Shown here piece after piece: positions 23,997 through 31,186 of a stretch of DNA of 35,649 bases (the first letter of the stretch is position 1; each line of letters starts with the position of its first letter). The DNA comes from Raineyella sp034933565. Its GTDB lineage: Bacteria; Actinomycetota; Actinomycetes; Propionibacteriales; Propionibacteriaceae. Both the position numbers and the translations under genes were made by a program. Under the pieces are notes generated by a model. The model was not told the origin of the DNA. It made no database searches and worked only from the letters and a program-made list of their open reading frames with translations. Location of the stretch: NCBI RefSeq assembly GCF_034933565.1, contig NZ_JAYFNG010000043.1, positions 1-35,649 on the forward strand, in the 5' to 3' direction.

Positions 23997-25820
23997 TCAG
24001 GCGTCCAGGGCGGCCTTCAGCTGCTCCAGGTCGCCCCACAGCTGCTGCGGGAAGCGGTCACCGAGCTTGGTGAACCACTCCTCGATCAGCGGGATCTCCT
24101 TCTTCCACTCCTCGACGTCGACCTTGAGCACCTCGGCCATGGTCGCGTCGTCGACCTCGTCCTCGAGGCCGGTGCGGTCGATCGCGTCGAGGGTCGGGAC
24201 GAAGCCGATCGGGGTCTGGACGGCGTCGGCGGTGCCCTCGAGGCGGCCGACGATCCAGGCCAGCACGCGGCTGTTGTCACCGAAGCCCGGCCAGAGGAAC
24301 TTGCCGTCGGCCGACTTGCGGAACCAGTTCACGTAGAACACCCGCGGCAGGTGCGCGGTCTCGTGCAGGGTCGGCATGTCGAGCCAGTGCTGGATGTAGT
24401 CACCGGCGTTGTAGCCGATGAAGGGCAGCATCGCCATCGGGTCGCGGCGGACGACACCGACCGCGCCGGTGGCGGCGGCGGTGGTCTCCGAGGAGCAGGT
24501 GGCACCCATGAAGACGCCGTGCGCCCAGTCGGGGGTCTCGGTGACCAGCGGGACGGTGGTGGCGCGACGCCCGCCGAAGAGGATGGCGTCGATCCGGACA
24601 CCCTTGGGGTCGTTCCACTCGGGGCTCAGCGTGGGCGCCTGGGCCATCGGGGTGGTGAAGCGGCTGTTCGGGTGGGCAGCCTTCGTGCCGGCGGCCGGGG
24701 TCCACGGGTTGCCCCGCCAGTCGATCAGCTCGGCCGGCTTCTCGTCGGTCATCCCCTCCCACCAGACATCGCCGTCAAGGGTGCGGGCGACGTTGGTGAA
24801 GATCGAGTTGCCGAGGTTGATCGTCTTCATCGCGTTCGGGTTGGAGGACTCACCGGTGCCCGGGGCGACGCCGAAGAAGCCGTTCTCCGGGTTGACACCG
24901 CGCAGGTAGCCCTCCTCGTCGAAGCGCATCCAGTTGATGTCGTCACCGAGGGTCTCGGCCTTCCAGCCGGGCAGGCTCGGCTCGATCATCGCCAGGTTGG
25001 TCTTGCCGCAGGCCGACGGGAAGGCGCCGGCGATGTGGTAGACCTTGCCGGCCGGCGAGGTGAGCTTGAGGATCAGCATGTGCTCGGCCAGCCAGCCCTC
25101 GTCGCGGGCCATCACCGAGGCGATCCGCAGCGAGTAGCACTTCTTGCCGAGCAGGGCGTTGCCGCCGTAGCCGGAGCCGTACGACCAGATCGCGCGCTCC
25201 TCGGGGAAGTGCACGATGTACTTCTGCGTGTTGCACGGCCAGGCGACGTCCTCGACGCCCTCGTCCAGCGGGTAGCCCACCGAGTGCAGGCAGGGGACGA
25301 ACGCCTTGTCGCCGCCGGCGGTCATCGCCTTGAGCGGGGCCGACCCCATCCGGGTCATGATCCGCATCGACATCGCCACGTAGGCGGAGTCGGAGATCTC
25401 CACGCCGAACTTCGGGTCCTCGGCGTCGATCGGGCCCATGCAGAACGGGATGACGTACATCGTCCGGCCGTGCATCGAGCCGCGGTAGAGCTCGGTCAGG
25501 GTGGCCTTCATCTCGGCCGGGTCGCGCCAGTTGTTCGTCGGGCCGGCGTCGACCTCCTTCTCCGAGCAGATGAACGTACGGTCCTCGACCCGGGCCACGT
25601 CGTCGGGGTCGGAGGCGAAGTAGTAGGAGTCCTTCTTCTTGTCGTCCGCCAGGCGGATGGCCGTGCCGGCGGCGACGAGCTCGGCGCCGAGTCGGTCGTA
25701 CTCCTCCTGGGACCCGTCACACCAATAGATGGAATCGGGTTCGGTGAGTGCTGCGATCTCGGAGACCCACTCCAGAAGAGCCTTGTGGGTCGTGGGTGCC
25801 TGGGTGGTGTCAACGGACAC
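23997..25820 (-). CDS. pckG: Phosphoenolpyruvate carboxykinase (GTP)
   Basis: A 607-residue GTP-dependent enzyme interconverting oxaloacetate and phosphoenolpyruvate in gluconeogenesis and anaplerosis. The GTP-type landmarks are visible: the P-loop FPSACGKTNLAM at about 267-278 with the reactive Cys, YWCDGSQEEYDRL near the N-terminus, and FVTCSSETTAAATG-like and NWFRKSADGKF blocks in the C-terminal half. Length and motifs exclude the ATP-dependent family. GTG 25820 is chosen because GAGGAG lies 6 nt upstream. A -10 TAGAAT lies at 25885-25890 on the minus strand. Farther upstream is a CRP/GlxR-like site, in keeping with catabolite control of pck in actinobacteria. Confidence 0.97.
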   Translation of the reverse strand: MSVDTTQAPTTHKALLEWVSEIAALTEPDSIYWCDGSQEEYDRLGAELVAAGTAIRLADDKKKDSYYFASDPDDVARVEDRTFICSEKEVDAGPTNNWRDPAEMKATLTELYRGSMHGRTMYVIPFCMGPIDAEDPKFGVEISDSAYVAMSMRIMTRMGSAPLKAMTAGGDKAFVPCLHSVGYPLDEGVEDVAWPCNTQKYIVHFPEERAIWSYGSGYGGNALLGKKCYSLRIASVMARDEGWLAEHMLILKLTSPAGKVYHIAGAFPSACGKTNLAMIEPSLPGWKAETLGDDINWMRFDEEGYLRGVNPENGFFGVAPGTGESSNPNAMKTINLGNSIFTNVARTLDGDVWWEGMTDEKPAELIDWRGNPWTPAAGTKAAHPNSRFTTPMAQAPTLSPEWNDPKGVRIDAILFGGRRATTVPLVTETPDWAHGVFMGATCSSETTAAATGAVGVVRRDPMAMLPFIGYNAGDYIQHWLDMPTLHETAHLPRVFYVNWFRKSADGKFLWPGFGDNSRVLAWIVGRLEGTADAVQTPIGFVPTLDAIDRTGLEDEVDDATMAEVLKVDVEEWKKEIPLIEEWFTKLGDRFPQQLWGDLEQLKAALDA

Positions 25821-26074
25821 GGTGTGCTCCTCGTTGAGTTGGAACCGGCTGGGACTAGGACGGATGCCTCGGGGGATTGGACAGATTCTAGGCCACTGAC
25901 CCAACTGGTATGACAAGTGTTGAGGGTGAAATCGTTGCGTGAAACAGATCACAAGGTGTGTCGATCCTTGTGATGATGCGGGTCGGGCGGGGGATCGGTG
26001 TGCCATTCTCCGGTGCTGGTGGTGCTTACCAGTGGGCGACTGGTCCTGTGATGAATGGCCGCCGGAGAGTTGAT
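25821..26074. other. Regulatory region upstream of pckG
   Basis: There is no gene in the 320 bp between pckG and tRNA-Arg. On the minus strand it holds the pckG leader (about 58 nt) and the -10 TAGAAT (25885-25890). The inverted repeat ATCACAAGG-N9-CCTTGTGAT (25948-25974) and the CRP-like CGTGAAACAGATCACA (25938-25953) overlap each other. The right part leads into the tRNA-Arg promoter. Confidence 0.6.
25938..25953 (-). promoter_or_regulatory. CRP/GlxR-like binding site upstream of pckG
   Basis: CGTGA-AACAGA-TCACA matches TGTGA-N6-TCACA at 9 of 10 positions. It is centred about 67 bp upstream of the predicted pckG transcription start. Confidence 0.5.
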
Positions 26075-26103
26075 TTGGTATCTCGGCCGCAAAGGTCTAG
26101 AGT
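26075..26103 (+). promoter_or_regulatory. tRNA-Arg(ACG) promoter
   Basis: TTGGTA (26075-26080), a 17-nt spacer and TAGAGT (26098-26103), about 38 nt before the tRNA. Confidence 0.6.
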
Positions 26104-26140
26104 TCTTACTCGTCGCAGGGAGCACTTGCGGCGGTGGCAA

Positions 26141-26213
26141 GCGCCCGTAGCTTAACGGATAGAGCATCTGACTACGGATCAGAAGGTTGGGGGTTCGAAT
26201 CCCTCCGGGCGCG
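26141..26213 (+). tRNA. tRNA-Arg(ACG)
   Basis: A 73-nt tRNA with acceptor arms GCGCCCG and CGGGCGC, D-loop, T-loop GGTTCGAATCC, anticodon ACG in the loop CTACGGA and discriminator G. CCA is not encoded. The A34 is normally edited to inosine. Confidence 0.96.
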
Positions 26214-26220
26214 CTGAGTG

Positions 26221-26248
26221 AGCCCCTCGGTCGTCCGGCCGAGGGGCT
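26221..26248 (+). terminator. Terminator after tRNA-Arg(ACG)
   Basis: A 10-bp stem AGCCCCTCGG / CCGAGGGGCT with an 8-nt loop, whose terminal T begins a TTTT run (26248-26251). The arms share their sequence with the terminator after tRNA-Ser(GCU). Confidence 0.85.
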
Positions 26249-26288
26249 TTTCCGTGCCCCGACGGGCCTGGCTACTACGCTGTGTCGT

Positions 26289-26294
26289 TATAGT
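26289..26294 (+). promoter_or_regulatory. cbiC -10 element, leaderless
   Basis: TATAGT, 6 nt (GGGGCC), then GTG 26301. This is the closest match to TATAAT among the leaderless promoters here. Confidence 0.55.
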
Positions 26295-26300
26295 GGGGCC

Positions 26301-26945
26301 GTGGACCGGACGACGCCTCAGCTTCCCCCGTACGAGTATCTGCGCGACGGCGCGGCGATCTATGCCGAGTCCTTCGCGATGATCCGTCGCGAGACCAGGC
26401 TCGAGCACCTGCCCGAGGACGTCGCCCACGTGGCGCTGCGGATGGTCCATGCCAGCGCGCAGCCCGACATCGTCGATGACCTGCGTTGGTCGCCCGGGGT
26501 GGTGACGGCCTGCCGGGCGGCGCTGGCGGCGGGCGCGCCGATCCTGTGCGACTCGACCATGGTCGCCCACGGGGTGATCCGCTCGAAGCTGCCGGCCGAC
26601 AACGAGGTGGTCTGCCGGCTGGCCGACCCCGGGCTGCCCGAGCTGGCCCGCCGGCTCGGCACCACCAAGGCGGCCGCGGCCGTCGAGCTGTGGGCCGACC
26701 GGCTGGCGGGGTCGGTCGTGGTGATCGGCAACGCCCCCACTGCTCTGTTCCAGCTGCTGGAGAGCATCGGCGCCGGTGGGCCGCGCCCGGCGGCGATCAT
26801 CGGGATCCCGGTCGGGTTCGTCGGGGCCGACCGTTCCAAGGAGGCGCTGGCCGACAACCCCTGGGGCCTGGAGTACCTCACCCTGCTCGGCCGTCGTGGT
26901 GGCAGCGCGGTCGCCGCCGCCGCGGTGAACGCCATGTCGATCTGA
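26301..26945 (+). CDS. cbiC: Cobalt-precorrin-8 methylmutase
   Basis: A 214-residue CbiC/CobH protein, which moves the C11 methyl group to C12 to make cobyrinic acid, the last ring-forming step of cobalamin synthesis. The presumed catalytic His50 sits in RMVHASAQPDI, and the SKLPADNEVVC, GNAPTALF and GIPVGFVGADRSKEAL blocks are all present. Since cbiD, cbiG and cbiX are nearby, the substrate is probably the cobalt-containing form (CbiC, not CobH). The GTG start follows TATAGT by 6 nt; upstream codons run back into the tRNA-Arg terminator. cbiD follows after about 70 bp. Confidence 0.94.
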   Translation: MDRTTPQLPPYEYLRDGAAIYAESFAMIRRETRLEHLPEDVAHVALRMVHASAQPDIVDDLRWSPGVVTACRAALAAGAPILCDSTMVAHGVIRSKLPADNEVVCRLADPGLPELARRLGTTKAAAAVELWADRLAGSVVVIGNAPTALFQLLESIGAGGPRPAAIIGIPVGFVGADRSKEALADNPWGLEYLTLLGRRGGSAVAAAAVNAMSI

Positions 26946-26995
26946 CGGCCGTGGTCGAGCTGACGGCAGGGGCCGAGCTGATGGTAGCGGTCGAC
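26942..26995. repeat. 18-bp tandem repeat after cbiC
   Basis: Three degenerate 18-bp units beginning CTGACGGC or CTGATGGT and ending GTCGA or CCGAG. The first covers the cbiC stop codon. Confidence 0.7.
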
Positions 26996-27015
26996 CCGGC
27001 AGCAGGGGCGAGCCG

Positions 27016-28158
27016 ATGGCCGGACCTGATCGGCCGGCGATGACCGGGGGCCGACGCGGCCAGCTGGCGACGTCCGGGCTGCGGCCGGGCTGGACCACCG
27101 GGGCCTGCGCCACCGCGGCCGCGACGGCGGCGTACGCGGCGCTGCGCACCGGGGAGTTCCCCGACCCGGTCGTCGTCCGGTTGCCGCAGGGCCGGACGCC
27201 CGGCTTCGCGCTGACCCGGCACCGGCTGGAGCGGGACGCGGCGGGCCGGCCGGTCGCCGCGACCGCGGCCGTGACGAAGGATGCCGGCGACGACCCCGAC
27301 GTCACCCACGGCGCGGTGGTCGAGGTGACCGTCCGCCCGCTGCCGGTCGGGGCGGGAGTGGTCTTCCGGGCCGGCGACGGGGTCGGCACGGTGACCCGGC
27401 CCGGCCTGCCGCTGACCGTGGGGGAGCCGGCGATCAATCCCGGCCCGCGCCGGATGATCCGGGACAACCTCGCCGCGGCGGGACGTCCGCCCGACGTCGA
27501 GGTGACCGTCGGCATCGTCGACGGTCACCGGATCGCCACCCACACCCTGAACGGGCGGCTCGGCATCGTCGGTGGCCTGTCGGTGCTGGGCACCACCGGG
27601 GTGGTGGTGCCGTACTCGTGCTCAGCCTGGATCGACAGCGTCCGGCTCGGCATCGACGTGGCGCGCGCCCGGGGGCTGCAGCACGTCGCCGCCACCACCG
27701 GGTCCACCTCGGAGCGGACCGTCCGCGACCTCTACGGCCTGCCCGCCGAGGCACTGCTCGACATGGGCGACTTCGCCGGGGCGGTGCTCAAGCATCTGCG
27801 CCGCCACCCGGTGCAACGGCTGACGCTGTGCGGCGGATTCGCCAAGTTCGCCAAGCTCGCCGACGGGCACCTCGACCTGCACTCCGGCCGGTCCCGGCTC
27901 GACCCCGCCCTGCTCGGCCGGCTCGCCCTCGAGGCGGGGGCCGACGCGGGCGTCGGCGCCGCGGTGGCCGGCAGCAGCACCGGGCTGGAGGCGCTGGCGA
28001 TCGCCACGGCGGCCGGGGTGCCGCTGGGGGATGCCGTCGCCCGGGCCGCCCGGACCGAAGCGCTGCGGGTGCTCGACGGGGCCCCGGTCCGCGTCGACGT
28101 GGTGTGCGTCGACCGGGCCGGCGCCGTGGTCGGGCGGTGCACGTCGCTGGGAGGCTAG
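27016..28158 (+). CDS. cbiD: Cobalt-precorrin-5B C1-methyltransferase
   Basis: A 380-residue CbiD protein, which methylates C1 of cobalt-precorrin-5B with S-adenosylmethionine in the anaerobic pathway. The family signature GWTTGACATAAATAAY is near the N-terminus, followed by GDGVGTVTRPGLPLTVGEPAINPGPR, the GGLSVLGTTGVVVPYS segment and GGFAKFAKLADGHLDLH. CbiD has no counterpart in the aerobic pathway, so the gene points to early cobalt insertion. ATG 27016 is chosen; ATG 27040 is an alternative. Its TAG stop shares the CTAG palindrome with the convergent cbiX-met8 gene. Confidence 0.94.
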   Translation: MAGPDRPAMTGGRRGQLATSGLRPGWTTGACATAAATAAYAALRTGEFPDPVVVRLPQGRTPGFALTRHRLERDAAGRPVAATAAVTKDAGDDPDVTHGAVVEVTVRPLPVGAGVVFRAGDGVGTVTRPGLPLTVGEPAINPGPRRMIRDNLAAAGRPPDVEVTVGIVDGHRIATHTLNGRLGIVGGLSVLGTTGVVVPYSCSAWIDSVRLGIDVARARGLQHVAATTGSTSERTVRDLYGLPAEALLDMGDFAGAVLKHLRRHPVQRLTLCGGFAKFAKLADGHLDLHSGRSRLDPALLGRLALEAGADAGVGAAVAGSSTGLEALAIATAAGVPLGDAVARAARTEALRVLDGAPVRVDVVCVDRAGAVVGRCTSLGG

Positions 28159-29417
28159 TCGTCCTCGGCCAGCGTCCGGGCGGCCTCGAGCAGCGCATCC
28201 CGCACCGCGGCCGTCCGCCGCGGCTCGCGGTGACCCACCACGCCGATCAGCATGCCGGCGCTGCGGCCGGTCGCCGGCGTCCAGGCGCTCCCGCCGGCGG
28301 CGTGGTCGCTGCGGACGCAGAAGGTGTGCCGGGTCTCCGCCTCGGCCGCCACCCGGGTGTTCACCGCCGGGTCGTCGGTGACGGCCAGCACGTACCAGGC
28401 GTCGGCCACATCGCCGTCCGCGTACGCGCGGGCGGACCAGCTGAACCGGCCGGCGAGCTCCAGCGCGGACAGCACCGGGGTGAGGATCGGCGAGACGACC
28501 CGGACCCGGGCGCCGGCGTCCAGCAGAGCGAGGATCCGCCGCTCGGCGACCCGGCCGCCGCCGACGACCAGCACATCGCGGCCGCGCAGCACCAGACCGC
28601 TGAGGTACACCGGTGTCGCGCCGCCGTCGTCGAGCCGGCGCGCGCCGGCCCGGTAGCGGTCGGCGACCACCGCGGCGAGCCCGGCGCAGGGACCGATCAC
28701 CTCGGCGACGCGCACCGGGGGAGCAGCGGGGCGGGCATCGCGCCAGGCGGCCACCTGGTCGCCGGTCCAGGTCCGCATCGAGCCGGGGAAGAGGAAGTTC
28801 GGCGCCACCACGATCCGCTCGGCGCCGAGCCGGACGGCCCGGTCGAGCGCCGCCGGCAGATCCGGGCCGGTGACCTGGAGGAAGGCCGGCAGCACCTGGG
28901 CGAACGCGCCCTCCTCCTCGAGCAGCCGGGCCAGCGCGACGTGCTCGGCGTTCGTCCCGGCGATGCTGCAGCCCCGACCGACCAGCACGACCGTGGTCGC
29001 CGGCTCGGCCCAGTCGCCCAGCACCGCCCGGATCCGGTCCAGGGTCAGGGCACGCAGCGCCGGGTCCGGGCCGAGATGCGGGGCGTACGCCACCCGGCTG
29101 CCCGGCACCCGGGCGCGGCCGGCCTCGAGCGCCTCGGGGATGTCGCGGCGGACGTGGCCGCCGTTGCCGAGCATCAGCGGGACCACCACGACCTGCGGGG
29201 TGTCCCGGGCGGCGGTGGCGACCGCGTCGGCGATGCCCGGGGTGGTGAGTTCGACGAAGCCGATGCTGACCGTGACGTCGGGCAGCACCTGCCGGACCAG
29301 GTCGGCGAGGGCCAGGGCGGCCCGGGCGCCCTCGGGGTCGCGGGTGCCGTGGGCGGCGATGACGAGCGGGGGGCGGGTGGGCCGGGCGGCCCGGCGGGCC
29401 TGGTCGAGGGTGGTCAT
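28155..29417 (-). CDS. Fusion of sirohydrochlorin cobaltochelatase (CbiX) and precorrin-2 dehydrogenase (Met8/CysG N-terminal type)
   Basis: A 420-residue fusion. Residues 17-255 hold a two-lobed CbiX chelatase: lobe one has the metal-site His23 (AAHGTRD) and His88 (NGGHVRRD), and lobe two (about 140-255) is degenerate at the first His position (VGRGCS) but has NAEHVALA. Residues 270-420 form a Rossmann domain with GGGRVAERR and VRVVSP, like the NAD-dependent precorrin-2 dehydrogenase of Met8 and CysG. Together they would oxidise precorrin-2 to sirohydrochlorin and insert cobalt, the first two committed steps of anaerobic cobalamin synthesis. No methyltransferase domain is attached. The ATG overlaps the stop of the preceding cbiGH gene by 4 nt. 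Confidence 0.9.
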   Translation of the reverse strand: MTTLDQARRAARPTRPPLVIAAHGTRDPEGARAALALADLVRQVLPDVTVSIGFVELTTPGIADAVATAARDTPQVVVVPLMLGNGGHVRRDIPEALEAGRARVPGSRVAYAPHLGPDPALRALTLDRIRAVLGDWAEPATTVVLVGRGCSIAGTNAEHVALARLLEEEGAFAQVLPAFLQVTGPDLPAALDRAVRLGAERIVVAPNFLFPGSMRTWTGDQVAAWRDARPAAPPVRVAEVIGPCAGLAAVVADRYRAGARRLDDGGATPVYLSGLVLRGRDVLVVGGGRVAERRILALLDAGARVRVVSPILTPVLSALELAGRFSWSARAYADGDVADAWYVLAVTDDPAVNTRVAAEAETRHTFCVRSDHAAGGSAWTPATGRSAGMLIGVVGHREPRRTAAVRDALLEAARTLAEDD

Positions 29418-31186
29418 GCGGGCATCCAGGTGTAGTCGCGGGGGGTCACCATCACCCGGCGGCCGGCCCCGCTGGTGGTGTAGCGGGTGGTCGACGAGCC
29501 GACGACGACCAGGGAGTTCATGTCCACCCGGGTCGGGTCGAAGGTCTCCAGGGTCGCCAAGTACGTCCGCTGGTCGGGCCGGCAGGCCTCGTGCACCGCG
29601 GCCACCGGGGTGGCCGCCGGGCGGTGCGCGCCGAGGATCGCCAGGGCGCGGGGGAGCTGGGTGGTCCGGGTGCGGCTGCGCGGGTTGTAGAGCACCACGA
29701 CGAAGTCGCCCTCGGCGGCCGCCCGCAGCCGACGCTCGATGGTCGGCCAGTCGGTGTGCAGGTCGGACAGCGACAGGGTGACGTGGTCGTGGCCCAGCGG
29801 GGCACCGAGGATGGCCGAGACCGCGAGGCTGGCGGTCACTCCCGGGACGATCTCCACGTCGATCCCGTCGGTGCCCTGCTCCAGCACCGGGCTGGCCATC
29901 GCGTACAGGGCCGGGTCGCCGGAGCAGACCAGGGCCACCCGGCGCCCCTCCCGGGCCCGGGCGATGGCGTACGCGGTGCGCTCCTCCTCGGTGCCCATGC
30001 CGGAGCTGAACACCTCCGCCCCGGGGGCGACCAGGTCACGGATCTGCGCCACGTACGGCGCGTAGCCCACCACGACCCCGGCCGAGGTGACGGCGTGCTT
30101 CGCCCGGGGGGTGATCAGGTCGCGGGCGCCGGGCCCGAGGCCGACCACGCTGAGCTGGCCGCGCGGGGGGATCCGGCCGATCGCGCAGGTCGCCTCCGGC
30201 GTACGGCGTTTGCCGATCACCAGGTCGGCGCCGTGGGCCAGCACCGCGGCCTCGGCGACGCTGGGCGTGCCGACATGGCCGTCCACCACCGTGCTCGGGC
30301 TCGGCACCGGCTGGGTGGCGAGGGTCGCGGCGGCGTACGTCACCAGCGGCAGCCCCAGGCCCGTCGCCAGGGCGACCAGACCGGGCTCGTCCGCCTTGAC
30401 GTCCGCGCTGGCCAGGGCGGCCAGGCTTTCGGGGGCCAGGCCGGCCTCGTCCAGGGTCCGGGCCAGTAGCCCGGCCAGATGGCTCTCGTCGGTGCCGCGG
30501 TTGCAGCCCATCCCGACCACCAGCGAGGGCGGGTGCACCACCACGCAGGGCAGCCCGGAGCCGTCGCGGGGCGTGCCGGAGCCGTCGTCGACCTCCCCGG
30601 AGCCGTCGCCGGGCAGCCGGGTGAGATCGGTGACGACGACCTGCGCGGCCGGGTCGGGGCAGTCCTCGGTGACATTGGCCGGCAGTGGGGGCAGCGGCCA
30701 GGGACTGGTGCGGCCGAGCCGGACCGACCGGCCGTCGAGGATCGCCCGGGTCACCCTGGCCAGGTCGCCCGACCAGGGCCAGCCCAGGGTGTCCAGCGCG
30801 GGCAGGCCCAGGGCATCCGTCGCTGTGGTGAGCACCGGCGTCGCGTCGAGGCCCTCGGCCAGCAGCCGGGCCAGCGCATTCGCCGCGCCCGCGTGTCCGC
30901 CGACCAGCGGCACCGCGAACCGGCCCGCCTCGTCGAGCACGACGACCCCCGGGTCGTCCGCCTTGTCCGCCAGCAGCGGGGCGATGATCCGTGTCGTGGC
31001 GCCCAGCGCCAGGTGGCTGACGATCAGGTCGCAGGAGGCCCACGCCGCCGGCAGCCCGGTGGTGGCCGGACCGTCGAAGCGCAGCGTCTCCCGCCCCAGG
31101 ATCGTGTCGATCCGGTCGGCATGGCGACGGGTCGCCGGGCTGTTGGTCACCTGCCCGATCCGGGCGGCGGCGACGTCGCGGCTCAT
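29414..31186 (-). CDS. Fusion of cobalt-precorrin-5A hydrolase (CbiG) and cobalt-factor III / precorrin-3B C17-methyltransferase (CbiH)
   Basis: A 590-residue fusion. Residues 1-338 are CbiG: DEAGRFAVPLVGGHAGAANA (85-104) in the first half, and GMGCNRG (225-231), ADVKADEPGL and IGRIP in the second. Residues 344-590 are a tetrapyrrole methyltransferase of the CbiH/CobJ type, with VVGLGPGARDL, CSGDPALYAMA, VPGVTASLAVSAILGAPLGHDH and VVLYNPRSRTRT. CbiH contracts the ring and CbiG opens the lactone to release acetaldehyde. The linker between CbiG halves carries DGSG repeats (194-211) in 21-bp DNA units. The ATG has AAGGAGG 7 nt upstream and overlaps the cbiF stop by 4 nt. Confidence 0.92.
   Translation of the reverse strand: MSRDVAAARIGQVTNSPATRRHADRIDTILGRETLRFDGPATTGLPAAWASCDLIVSHLALGATTRIIAPLLADKADDPGVVVLDEAGRFAVPLVGGHAGAANALARLLAEGLDATPVLTTATDALGLPALDTLGWPWSGDLARVTRAILDGRSVRLGRTSPWPLPPLPANVTEDCPDPAAQVVVTDLTRLPGDGSGEVDDGSGTPRDGSGLPCVVVHPPSLVVGMGCNRGTDESHLAGLLARTLDEAGLAPESLAALASADVKADEPGLVALATGLGLPLVTYAAATLATQPVPSPSTVVDGHVGTPSVAEAAVLAHGADLVIGKRRTPEATCAIGRIPPRGQLSVVGLGPGARDLITPRAKHAVTSAGVVVGYAPYVAQIRDLVAPGAEVFSSGMGTEEERTAYAIARAREGRRVALVCSGDPALYAMASPVLEQGTDGIDVEIVPGVTASLAVSAILGAPLGHDHVTLSLSDLHTDWPTIERRLRAAAEGDFVVVLYNPRSRTRTTQLPRALAILGAHRPAATPVAAVHEACRPDQRTYLATLETFDPTRVDMNSLVVVGSSTTRYTTSGAGRRVMVTPRDYTWMPA
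30555..30617 (-). repeat. 21-bp tandem repeat in the CbiG linker
   Basis: Three units sharing GGAGCCGTCG on the plus strand, 21 bp apart, encoding a DGSG heptad repeat between the two halves of CbiG. Confidence 0.75.
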
